64,000 bases of DNA from Silvibacterium dinghuense (lineage in GTDB: Bacteria; Acidobacteriota; Terriglobia; Terriglobales; Acidobacteriaceae): NCBI RefSeq assembly GCF_004123295.1, contig NZ_SDMK01000001.1, positions 744,001 to 808,000 of the forward strand, read 5' to 3'. Position 1 is the first letter of the stretch. Each line of letters starts with the position of its first letter. The notes beneath the pieces were generated by a model that was given only the letters and a program-made list of their open reading frames with translations, was not told the origin of the DNA and did not search any database. Of the stretch, positions 47,420-54,915 are shown one piece after another. Position numbers and translations under genes: made by a program.

Positions 47420-47875
47420 ATGCATGAGTTGCTCATCCGCGAGGCCTGCGATGCGGACATCCCCGCCATCCTCGAGCTGTACACCGTCTCCGGGATCGGC
47501 GATGAGACGAACTTCACGGCCGACGAAGCGATCGAACACCTGGCACTGCTGAGGACCTATCCTTACTTCCGCGTCTTCGTTGCCCTTATCGATGAGGCCG
47601 TCGCCGGGACTTACGAGCTCATGATCATGGACAACATGGCCAAGCGCGGCCGGAAGTCTGCCATTGTGGAAGATGTGGCGGTGCATCCGGACTATCAAGG
47701 GAAAGGCATTGGCCGCGCCATGATGCGGCATGCGCTGGAGCAGTGCCGGGAGAGCTCCTGCTACAAACTGACGCTCTCCAGCAATCTCAAGCGTCTCGAT
47801 GCGCACCGCTTCTACGATTCGCTGGGCTTCACCCGGCACGGGTATAGCTTCCAGATGGAGCTTTTGCCGGACTAA
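47420..47875 (+). CDS. GNAT acetyltransferase
   Basis: A 151-residue N-acetyltransferase. The core is VEDVAVHPDYQGKGIGRAMMRHALEQC, with the acetyl-CoA-binding QGKGIG loop, then CYKLTLSSNLKRLDAHRFYDSLGFTRHG. The substrate is unknown. Start ATG 47420. It ends 60 bp before the CHAD gene's stop on the other strand. Confidence 0.9.
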   Translation: MHELLIREACDADIPAILELYTVSGIGDETNFTADEAIEHLALLRTYPYFRVFVALIDEAVAGTYELMIMDNMAKRGRKSAIVEDVAVHPDYQGKGIGRAMMRHALEQCRESSCYKLTLSSNLKRLDAHRFYDSLGFTRHGYSFQMELLPD

Positions 47876-47932
47876 CTGCTTCGCGGAGGGCGAATCGCCT
47901 TCGACCTCCGCTCCTGCGGGCCGCGGTACAGC

Positions 47933-48916
47933 CTACGCGATGGAGCGCCACTCCCCCATGAGCCGTCCGCGCATGGTCTGCGTGATCCGCACAGCCTCTG
48001 CGTAGCGCCGGTCGCGCGCTCCGGCAAGATAGTCAGCCAGTTCGACGTCACCGAGTGCCTCACGCGCCTCCTCGGCCAACATCTCCCAGTCGTGCCAGTC
48101 TCCGATCGCATCCTGCACACGCTTGATGGCCTTGCCGACCTCACCCGCATACGCGTCCGCACCGTCGGCTTCGGCCATGTAACGTGCCTTCTTCGCGCCC
48201 TTGCGAAAATCGTGCAAATTTTCGCCGTGCAGCAGCTCGATCTCCGCCGAGAGCCGGGCGAAGGCGTCTAAGGCGGTGCGGGCGCCTGCATTTCTGCGGC
48301 GCGCACCTGCAGGCAAGGGGAGCCCCGCAAGCGCCTCCGACGTTGCCGTCACCAGGCTGTCGAGCTTGCCTGCCCATTTCGCTGCGCGCCGGCCCAGCGG
48401 CCGCGCTGCTCTGGCCCGATGCGACCGCAGCCACGCATCGAGATGCCCGGCCTGCTGATGCAGATTGGCCTCCGGACCAGAGTCGGCCGCGGACCAGCGC
48501 TCGATCAGGCCACCCAGCAGCTTCCGGTGCACATCCAGATCTCTCACCGGCGCTGCCGCCTGGCGCACCTTTCTGAGCAGGGCCCGCCAGCGGCCAAACA
48601 TCTCTTCGTATCTCTCCTGGGCGCCAGCCGCGGGCTCGCATTCGGCAGGGCGGCGCGCCATGGCCGCCCACAACGCCTCCAGAAGCGCTTCGATGCGGCG
48701 CGTGCCGGTGCGCACCTGATGGACCGCCTCCACTTTCGGCTCACTCTCCTGGGCGCACACCTCGAGGTTCTCCCCGAGCTTCGCAGCAAGCGCTCGCAGC
48801 CGTGCCGCGTCCCTGCCTCCGCTCCGCCGATTCCTGCGTCTGGAAGTGCTGCCGTGGCTGATATCCTGAGCATCTGAGCCCGATGAATGCCCCGATGAAC
48901 GCAATGACGAACCCAT
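47933..48916 (-). CDS. CHAD-domain protein
   Basis: A 327-residue helical protein. The conserved histidine-rich alpha-helical CHAD features are present: VEAVHQVRTGTRRIEALLEALW, RDLDVHRKLLGGL, and LHDFRKGAKKARYMAEA. CHAD domains bind polyphosphate granules, and the neighbours are ppk1, SixA and Ppx/GppA. It therefore likely localises to polyP. The 5' end is uncertain: ATG 48916 overlaps the start of the divergent GT39 gene by about 34 bases. The N-terminal tail is basic, low complexity (STSRRRNRRSGG). Confidence 0.85.
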   Translation of the reverse strand: MGSSLRSSGHSSGSDAQDISHGSTSRRRNRRSGGRDAARLRALAAKLGENLEVCAQESEPKVEAVHQVRTGTRRIEALLEALWAAMARRPAECEPAAGAQERYEEMFGRWRALLRKVRQAAAPVRDLDVHRKLLGGLIERWSAADSGPEANLHQQAGHLDAWLRSHRARAARPLGRRAAKWAGKLDSLVTATSEALAGLPLPAGARRRNAGARTALDAFARLSAEIELLHGENLHDFRKGAKKARYMAEADGADAYAGEVGKAIKRVQDAIGDWHDWEMLAEEAREALGDVELADYLAGARDRRYAEAVRITQTMRGRLMGEWRSIA

Positions 48917-50916
48917 CCCTTTCCGGTCACGACCCTGTAGACAACGACAAACGTTCGTTCTACACCTCGCCTGTCAAAAGCTGGACGCTGCTCGTCCTCG
49001 TCTTCCTCGCTGTTCACTTCGTCGCGCTCTTCACGCCGTCGCTTCTGGACGATGCCGACGCCACCCACGCCAACGCCGCGCAGCACATGGCGGTCTCCGG
49101 CGACTGGGTCACGCTTTATGTCAATGGCATCCGCTATCTCGAAAAGCCGCCGCTGCCCTATTGGCTGGCAGCCGCCGATTATCACCTCTTCGGCTTCAAT
49201 GTCTATGCCACCCATCTGCCGATCACCCTCGGCGTGCTCGCCTGCGCCATCCTGGCCTGGGTCTGGTCACGGCGCGCTTATGGGGACAGGGCTGCATTTT
49301 ACGCCGCGCTTGCGGTGCTTACCTCGGTTGGCGTCTTCCTCTGGACACGCTTCTTCATCCCCGAAGCCCTGCTGACCTTCTTCATCACGCTGGCGCTTTA
49401 TGGATTCCTCACCGGCCTCGAACTGCGAAGGCCCTCGCTGATCTACATGGCGTGGGCTGCGCTGGCCATCGCCACGCTGGCCAAGGGACTTATCGCCCCG
49501 GTCTTCTGCTTCGCTGCCTTCCTGCCCTACCTTGCCATCAGCGGCGAGTGGCGCAAGTGGCGGCAGCTGCGCCCGGTTACCGGCCTGCTGCTCTTCCTGG
49601 CGATTGCCGCGCCGTGGCACGTGATGGCCGCGCTGCGCAATCCGGACCACGGCAACCCCTCCGGCAATGTTCCCTCGCCCGGCCATGTGCACGGCTTCCT
49701 CTACTTCTACTTCATCAACGAGCACTTCCTCCGCTTCCTCGGCAAGCGGTATCCGCACGATTACAACAAGCAGTCATTCCTTGCCTTCTGGCTCGGCCAG
49801 ATTGCCTGGCTCTTCCCGTGGAGCCTCTTTCTCCCGGCGACCCTTATCCGCGCCTGGCGCAACCGCAGCATCTTTAACGCCGACCTGCGCTACGACGCGA
49901 CGAATACCATCCAGTTTCTCGATCCGCGCATGACGGCGCACCACGCCTCATCGCTGGCCTCGCGCGTCCGCTTCCGCGCCCGCACCAACCTGCTGCTCTC
50001 GATCTACGCAGGCTTCATCCTGGTTTTCTTCTCCATCTCGACCAACCAGGAGTACTACACCTGGCCAGCCTGGGTGCCGATCCTCATGATCATTGCGGGC
50101 GCACTGGCCTCGATCGAGGACGCTCCCGAGGGAGATAATCGCTGGGTTACGGCCTCGAGCCGCTGGCTCTCGAGCGCACATGCGCTCTTCGCGATCATTG
50201 GCATCCTTGCCGCAGCCGCTCTCGGCTATGGGCTCTGGACCTCGCGCAACCTGCCCTTTGTCTCGGATATCGGCACGCTGCTGGCGCATCGCGGCGTGGG
50301 TGACTATTCACTCGCGACTTCGCACCTCTTCGATCTCACCGGACCGTCGTTTGCCGCGCTGCGCGAGCCTGCTCTGATCGCAGCCATTGCGCTGCTCCTT
50401 GGCCCGCTTGCCGCATGGCTCCTGCGCCGCCGCGGCCACGGCTTTGAATCCACGGTCACTATCGGCTTCACCGCCGCCGTTTTTCTCATCGCCGCGCACA
50501 TCGCATTCTTCCGCTTCGAACCGATGCTCTCCTCGCGCGCCATGGCTGACACGATCAATCGCATGACGGCGGGTGAGCCGAAGGATGCCTCGCAGCTCAT
50601 CATTTACGGCGATCAGGCCGACGCCTCTTCAGTGATCTTCTACACCCATCGCCAGGCGCTGCTGGTCCATGGCCAGTCCTCGTACTTCGAAGGCAACTTC
50701 GGCTCCTCGATGATCTGGGGATCGGACTATCCGGACGCACCCCACATCTTCCTCACCGATTCGGAATTTCTACCGATGTGGGGCACCGGACCGCGCAAGT
50801 TCCTCTTCGTCGGCGGCGACCTGCGGCCGCATGTCGAGCAGATGCTCAAGGGGCATCTCTACCTGCTGCAGGAGCTGTCAGACAAAGCGCTCTACACAGA
50901 CAGACCAACGCAATAA
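48883..50916 (+). CDS. GT39 / ArnT-like membrane glycosyltransferase
   Basis: A 677-residue polytopic protein. The N-terminal catalytic acid pair is D56-D57 in PSLLDDADATHANAAQHM, followed by VNGIRYLEKPPLPYW, diagnostic of ArnT/PMT lipid-linked sugar transferases. About 11-13 membrane segments follow, then a C-terminal soluble region of about 130 residues. It transfers a sugar from polyprenyl phosphate to lipid A, protein or glycan in the periplasm. Start could be 48883, 48895 or 48904. An intrinsic terminator follows immediately. Confidence 0.88.
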   Translation: MNAPMNAMTNPSLSGHDPVDNDKRSFYTSPVKSWTLLVLVFLAVHFVALFTPSLLDDADATHANAAQHMAVSGDWVTLYVNGIRYLEKPPLPYWLAAADYHLFGFNVYATHLPITLGVLACAILAWVWSRRAYGDRAAFYAALAVLTSVGVFLWTRFFIPEALLTFFITLALYGFLTGLELRRPSLIYMAWAALAIATLAKGLIAPVFCFAAFLPYLAISGEWRKWRQLRPVTGLLLFLAIAAPWHVMAALRNPDHGNPSGNVPSPGHVHGFLYFYFINEHFLRFLGKRYPHDYNKQSFLAFWLGQIAWLFPWSLFLPATLIRAWRNRSIFNADLRYDATNTIQFLDPRMTAHHASSLASRVRFRARTNLLLSIYAGFILVFFSISTNQEYYTWPAWVPILMIIAGALASIEDAPEGDNRWVTASSRWLSSAHALFAIIGILAAAALGYGLWTSRNLPFVSDIGTLLAHRGVGDYSLATSHLFDLTGPSFAALREPALIAAIALLLGPLAAWLLRRRGHGFESTVTIGFTAAVFLIAAHIAFFRFEPMLSSRAMADTINRMTAGEPKDASQLIIYGDQADASSVIFYTHRQALLVHGQSSYFEGNFGSSMIWGSDYPDAPHIFLTDSEFLPMWGTGPRKFLFVGGDLRPHVEQMLKGHLYLLQELSDKALYTDRPTQ

Positions 50917-50933
50917 CCACGCGCGATGCGAAG

Positions 50934-50965
50934 GGCCGGCGGGATATTCTCGCCGGCCTTTTTTT
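50934..50965 (+). terminator. Intrinsic terminator of the GT39 gene
   Basis: GGCCGGCG / CGCCGGCC, 8-bp stem with a 9-base loop, followed by a T7 run at 50959-50965. Confidence 0.9.
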
Positions 50966-51012
50966 CTATGACAGACTCTGCGAATCCAATTCTCCAATTG
51001 CTTCGTCCAATA

Positions 51013-51033
51013 CATAGGAGGATCAATCCTATG
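51013..51033 (+). promoter_or_regulatory. Hairpin covering ribosome site and start codon of 51031 gene
   Basis: CATAGGA pairs with TCCTATG, 7 bp with a 7-base loop. The left arm carries AGGA of the AGGAGG site and the right arm ends with the ATG. If formed in mRNA, it would hide both signals. Confidence 0.5.
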
Positions 51034-51198
51034 GCTGCTTTCTGTGCCTGCTGCGGAGCCGAGATCACCCCCAAAAGCGGACCCTGCACCCTCTGCGGAG
51101 CCCCGCAGCATGGGTCGCTGCCCGCCGCCAAGCCCTCGCAGAACAAGACCTATCCTGGAATCTCGTCGACCCCGAACACACCTCGCCGCGTCGCCTGA
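51031..51198 (+). CDS. Small zinc-ribbon protein
   Basis: A 55-residue protein starting MAAFCACCGAEITPKSGPCTLCGAP. Two close CxxC pairs (CACC and CTLC) form a zinc ribbon; the rest is Pro/Ser-rich and probably disordered. AGGAGG precedes the start. Nothing indicates its partner; the neighbour downstream is the TonB-C protein, 59 bases away. Confidence 0.65.
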   Translation: MAAFCACCGAEITPKSGPCTLCGAPQHGSLPAAKPSQNKTYPGISSTPNTPRRVA

Positions 51199-51257
51199 CG
51201 CAGCTTTACCATTGCAATCTCGGCGCAGCAGCCGCATCCTGAAAGCAAGGTGACGGC

Positions 51258-51947
51258 ATGAACCCAGGCGCGAACGAAGACACGCCAACAAACGCGAGCA
51301 AGCGACGGCTTTCCGCGGAGCCTTCGCTCGCTTCTGCACTCTCGCTGCTGACGCACGTTCTTGTCCTGCTCGTGATTCTCTATGCCGCACGGCCAGTCTG
51401 GAAGCCACAGACCGTGCGCACACGCGGCGGCCACGCTACCGTGCTCTACTGGAATGCTGGCGTTGGCATCGGCGCCGCGCAGCAGCACACTACGAGCAAG
51501 ACCGTTGTCTCGCCAGCGCGGCAGGCTTCACGTAAGAACCTGCTGCAAGCTCAGGCGAAACCGGCACTGGCCACACCTTCCGCAACAAAGACAGGCGAAC
51601 TGCAGGCTGCCTCCGCCGGAGCCTCGCAGACACACACCCAGTTCATCGGCAATGGCGAATCGGACGCAGACGCTACGCCTGCATGGCCCACGTTTTCCCC
51701 GAATCCGCCCGTGGGAGACCGCTCGCTGCTGCCTGCCAATGAGACCAACATCGTTGTCGATGTGAACGTCAGCGCCGATGGACTCGTTCTGGACGAAAAG
51801 CTCATTCGCGGCCTCGGCAACGGCCTCGATCAGTCTGTCCTCGATACCGTACGCAGCTGGCGTTTTCATCCTGCTACGCGCAACGGCGCGCCGGTGGCCA
51901 GCATCTCCGAACTGGTCTTTCCCATGAGCCCGCGCTACCACGCGTAA
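51258..51947 (+). CDS. TonB C-terminal domain protein
   Basis: A 229-residue protein with one N-terminal membrane anchor (LASALSLLTHVLVLLVILYA, about 24-43). A Ser/Ala/Thr/Gln-rich linker follows, then a TonB C-terminal domain from about 160 (NIVVDVNVSADGLVLDEKLIRGLG, SVLDTVRSWRFHPATRNG). The C-terminal domain would contact outer-membrane receptors from the periplasm. The energising ExbB/ExbD genes are not here. ATG 51258 follows AAGGTG. It could serve the TonB receptors of the window, though this is inference. Confidence 0.8.
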   Translation: MNPGANEDTPTNASKRRLSAEPSLASALSLLTHVLVLLVILYAARPVWKPQTVRTRGGHATVLYWNAGVGIGAAQQHTTSKTVVSPARQASRKNLLQAQAKPALATPSATKTGELQAASAGASQTHTQFIGNGESDADATPAWPTFSPNPPVGDRSLLPANETNIVVDVNVSADGLVLDEKLIRGLGNGLDQSVLDTVRSWRFHPATRNGAPVASISELVFPMSPRYHA

Positions 51948-51954
51948 ACGCGGG

Positions 51955-51976
51955 AAGGCTCGCCGAAGCGAGCCTT
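51955..51976. terminator. Terminator between convergent TonB-C and SDR genes
   Basis: AAGGCTCGC / GCGAGCCTT around CGAA, a 9-bp stem, with Ts after it on the plus strand. Confidence 0.75.
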
Positions 51977-51998
51977 TACTTTCTGCAATCACCTCGCA

Positions 51999-52850
51999 TC
52001 AGTGCGCGCTGTCCGACATCCTCACAGACACACCCTGCGCCGCATCCGCAACATCCTTCCATGCCTCCCACGTCGCCAGGCGCTCTGCGTAAACCGCCTG
52101 CGTCTGGGGCAGCCCTTTGTCTCCGAGCATCAGCCGCAGCGGCGGATGCTCCGCGTCCACCAGCTTCAGCACGGCTTCTGCCGTTGCCCTGGGATCACCG
52201 CGCTCCATCGTTGTGAGGCCTTCATAGACCTGTTTGCGCACCGGAGCATACACCTCGAGCTCTTGAGCCCGCTTGCCCGACTGTGGTCCGCCGAACTCCG
52301 TGGCGTAGGCTCCCGGCTCGATGATGGTGACGTCAATGCCGAAGCCGCGCACTTCCTTCGCAAGACTTTCGTGCATGGCTTCAAAGGCCCACTTCGAAGC
52401 GCAGTAGAAGCCAATCAGCGGCAGCGTAATCACACCGAGGGTGCTCGAAACGCCGATGATGTGCCCGCTGCCCTGCTTCCGAAGCAGCGGCAGCGCAGCC
52501 TTGATCACGCGATGCGGGCCAAAGACATTCGTGTCGAACTGCGCCTGCACCTCGTCATCGCCCGCCTCTTCCATGGTGCCAATCAGCGGATACGCGGCAT
52601 TATTCAGCACCACATCCAGACGGCCGAAGTGCGCGTGCGCCTGCTCCACAACCGCACCCACCTGCGCGGCATCCGTCGGCTCCAGCGCCAGCGGCAGGGC
52701 CGCATCGCCATACTTTTCCGCGAGATCGGCCACATCGGCAGCCTTACGCGCCGTGGCCGCAACCTTGTCGCCACGCTTCAGTGCAGCCTCGGCCCAGATA
52801 CGCCCCATGCCACGCGAGGCGCCGGTGATCAACCATACTTTGCTGCTCAT
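51999..52850 (-). CDS. Short-chain dehydrogenase/reductase
   Basis: A 283-residue SDR. The cofactor motif TGASRGMG lies at 9-16; ATARKAADVADLAE follows; the NNAA element is at 83-86; the catalytic S135/S136, Y149 and K153 (YCASK) are in place. It is likely an NADP-dependent oxidoreductase for a carbonyl substrate. Start ATG 52850 follows AGGAG; the longer frame is not SDR-like. Divergent from the TetR regulator, which probably controls it. Confidence 0.9.
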   Translation of the reverse strand: MSSKVWLITGASRGMGRIWAEAALKRGDKVAATARKAADVADLAEKYGDAALPLALEPTDAAQVGAVVEQAHAHFGRLDVVLNNAAYPLIGTMEEAGDDEVQAQFDTNVFGPHRVIKAALPLLRKQGSGHIIGVSSTLGVITLPLIGFYCASKWAFEAMHESLAKEVRGFGIDVTIIEPGAYATEFGGPQSGKRAQELEVYAPVRKQVYEGLTTMERGDPRATAEAVLKLVDAEHPPLRLMLGDKGLPQTQAVYAERLATWEAWKDVADAAQGVSVRMSDSAH

Positions 52851-52943
52851 CGATTCTTCTCCTGAATATTCCGCCCGATTATTTAAACAACGTTCAGATT
52901 GCCGGCACACTGCTTCCCAGTGCTAACGTGAAACAAACTAGTT

Positions 52944-53648
52944 TTGAAGGTATCCGTCTATTTGAACACTGTCAAGATTCAGGCAGAGCGCAAACCGGGA
53001 AAACGGTCGACGTATCATCACGGAGACCTGCGCACCGCGCTTATCCAGGCTGCCGACGCGATCATCGCCGAAGGCGGTATTGAGGCTTTCTCCCTGCGCG
53101 CAGCCGCACAGCGGGCCGGTGTCTCCCCTGGTGCTCCGGCACACCACTTCGGCAATGCGCGAGGACTGCTCACCGAAGTCGCGCTGCTCGCCTACAAGCG
53201 ATTAGAGGACTATATCCAGAAGGCTGGGCACTCCGACGACCCGGTTGCCGAGGTGCGCGCGCTGAGCCTTGCCTTCATTCACTTTGCGCTCGACCATCCC
53301 GGGCACTTCCGGCTGATGTTCCGCAACGATCTCGTCGATCGCAGCGACCCGCGCTTTGCCTCGTTCCCCCGGCAATCGGGAAGAAGGCTCAGCCAGGCCA
53401 TCCTCACCTACCAGGGCAAGAACGATGTGGATATGAATCGCTTCGAGGACGCGGCCGACATCCTCTGCGGCATGGCCACGCTGCATGGACTCGCTTCCCT
53501 GGTGCTCGAAGAGAAGGCTGTCCACTTCTTTCGCAACGCCAACGCGCGCGACTTCAGGAAGAAGGAGCTACCCCGGGTGATCGAACACCTGTACCCGGAG
53601 CGCAGGAACAGCACCACGCGGAAGAAAGCTGTCCACGGCAAATCCTGA
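52944..53648 (+). CDS. TetR/AcrR-family regulator
   Basis: A 234-residue protein. The N-terminal HTH is STYHHGDLRTALIQAADAIIAEGGIEAFSLRAAAQRAGVSPGAPAHHFGNARGLLTEVA, diagnostic of TetR. The C-terminal domain resembles the TetR_C WHG group. It likely represses the divergent SDR gene and responds to its ligand. The start is uncertain: TTG 52944 or TTG 52962, both without a strong ribosome site. A hairpin terminator follows. Confidence 0.85.
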   Translation: MKVSVYLNTVKIQAERKPGKRSTYHHGDLRTALIQAADAIIAEGGIEAFSLRAAAQRAGVSPGAPAHHFGNARGLLTEVALLAYKRLEDYIQKAGHSDDPVAEVRALSLAFIHFALDHPGHFRLMFRNDLVDRSDPRFASFPRQSGRRLSQAILTYQGKNDVDMNRFEDAADILCGMATLHGLASLVLEEKAVHFFRNANARDFRKKELPRVIEHLYPERRNSTTRKKAVHGKS

Positions 53649-53666
53649 GCCGCCTTGCGTGCAGCA

Positions 53667-53697
53667 GCGCGGCCCTGCATGAGCGACAGGGCCGCGC
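53667..53697 (+). terminator. Terminator hairpin after tetR
   Basis: GCGCGGCCCTG / CAGGGCCGCGC, an 11-bp perfect stem with a 9-base loop. No strong T-run follows. Confidence 0.6.
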
Positions 53698-53842
53698 CGG
53701 CATCTCCGACTGGTCTTTCTCTCTATGAGGCGGCGCTACCACGCGCCGGCCTATGAGCACGCATTCTCACACATTAGCCGTGCGTACTTTTCACATCTCA
53801 AGATCGAGACATGGAGCGCCATGCGGCTGTCTCTCCCTGCTG

Positions 53843-53895
53843 GCGACCAACGGGAGCGCGGGCAGAAGGCGATTCGCTGCTGCGCGCAGCAGTCA
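53843..53895. repeat. Dispersed repeat unit upstream of the GlsB-like gene stop
   Basis: Contains GCGACCAACGGGAGCGCGGG and GCGATTCGCTGCTGCGCGCA. The second block is shared with the moaD-like tail at 54621 and with 19604. Confidence 0.65.
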
Positions 53896-54141
53896 TCGTC
53901 CCTTGGTGAACAGGCGCAGCAACAGCGTGAGCAGCACCGCGCCCAGAACCGCGACCACGATGGTGTAGATCATGCCTCCGGAGCCTGCAAAACCGAGCGC
54001 CCGCATGATAAAGCCGCCGATCACCGCACCGACGATACCGATGACGATATCCATGATCGTCCCATAGCCTTCGCCACGCATTAACTTGCCGGTGATCCAG
54101 CCCGCAATCAGACCGACGATGACCCACCATAAGATAGCCAT
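53893..54141 (-). CDS. GlsB/YeaQ/YmgE-family membrane protein
   Basis: An 82-residue protein with three hydrophobic segments. The text ILWWVIVGLIAGWITGKLMRGEGYG and the repeated GIVGAVIGGF and AVLGAVLLTLLLRLF pattern are the transglycosylase-associated (GlsB) family, a general stress-related inner-membrane protein. AGGAGG precedes the start. Its 3' end overlaps a dispersed repeat by a few bases. Confidence 0.9.
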   Translation of the reverse strand: MAILWWVIVGLIAGWITGKLMRGEGYGTIMDIVIGIVGAVIGGFIMRALGFAGSGGMIYTIVVAVLGAVLLTLLLRLFTKGR

Positions 54142-54276
54142 TCCACCTCCTGGGATTCCGGGGGAGGCGATGAGCGTTCCACGCCATCTCCACGGCCGTC
54201 AAGGATGAAATGCGTCGAAACAGGCAATTTACAGTTATGCTGAATCGGTCCTCTATCCGGTGAAAAGGAGAGCTGC

Positions 54277-54492
54277 ATGGTCAACGGAAGCACGGAAGGA
54301 GTCGGCGCGATCTGGGTGCTTGCCAACGCGAGCTATGCGGGGATGAGAGCCCAGGCGCATTCCAGCATTGCGTGGCGCGTGCTCTCGTTTATCTTCGGGT
54401 TCCCGGGAACACTGCTGTCATTCCTCGTTATCCGCGAGGGCTCGGAACGTGCCTATGGCGTCGACCTGCCGCGGCGCACGCCTCGGATGTAA
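54277..54492 (+). CDS. Small hypothetical membrane-associated protein
   Basis: A 71-residue protein with one hydrophobic segment (AWRVLSFIFGFPGTLLSFLVI) and a basic end (LPRRTPRM). AAAAGGAGAGCTGC precedes the ATG, which supports it as a real gene. A terminator follows it. No domain is recognised. The nearby GlsB-like gene and this one could both relate to envelope stress, which is inference. Confidence 0.65.
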   Translation: MVNGSTEGVGAIWVLANASYAGMRAQAHSSIAWRVLSFIFGFPGTLLSFLVIREGSERAYGVDLPRRTPRM

Positions 54493-54513
54493 CCCGCTAT
54501 TCGCTCAAAAGAA

Positions 54514-54539
54514 AAACGGCCCGCCGAAGCGGGCCGTTT
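54514..54539. terminator. Terminator between convergent small genes
   Basis: AAACGGCCCGC / GCGGGCCGTTT, an 11-bp perfect stem with loop CGAA, flanked by A and T runs. It likely ends both the 54277 gene and the moaD-like gene. Confidence 0.85.
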
Positions 54540-54555
54540 CCAATGCGGAGAACGC

Positions 54556-54915
54556 CTAGTAGCAGAGACACTCTTCCTGCCCACAGTAGGAGCAGCAACG
54601 AAGTTGCTCGGGCGCGAAGCGCGATTCGCCCTGCGCGCAGCAGCCGCCGGCGATCGACGGGATCACGAGCACTTCATCGCCATCCTGGAAAGCGTACTTC
54701 TCGTTGCCGAGGAAGCGGATGTCTTCCTCATTCACGTAGAAGTTGATGAAGCGGCGCACATTGCCCTGCTCGTCGCGCAGATGCGTCTTCAGGCCGGGAA
54801 AGGTGGTTTCGATCTCGGTGATCAGCTCGGGCAGATTCTGCGCGCTCGACTTCAGTTCCTTGGCACCATCGGTGTGCTTCTGAAAGGCATTCGGCAACAA
54901 AACTCTAACGGACAC
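54556..54915 (-). CDS. MoaD/ThiS-like sulfur carrier with Cys-rich tail
   Basis: A 119-residue beta-grasp protein. The MoaD/ThiS core runs to IPSIAGG, the Gly-Gly at residues 90-91 that normally ends such carriers and is activated to a thiocarboxylate. Here 28 residues follow, with seven cysteines (C92, C93, C107, C108, C111, C116, C118). A carrier needs a free Gly-Gly, so the tail would have to be cleaved. The GTG start is chosen because GGGGAGG precedes it. It overlaps the stop of threonine synthase by 11 bases, suggesting coupled translation. Part of the tail coding sequence matches a dispersed repeat. Partner unknown; thrC-linked sulfur transfer is inference. Confidence 0.72.
   Translation of the reverse strand: MSVRVLLPNAFQKHTDGAKELKSSAQNLPELITEIETTFPGLKTHLRDEQGNVRRFINFYVNEEDIRFLGNEKYAFQDGDEVLVIPSIAGGCCAQGESRFAPEQLRCCSYCGQEECLCY

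Noticed and set aside
45880-47427. Long open frame antisense to the ppx-like gene
   Set aside because: Mirrors a real gene; no recognisable motifs.
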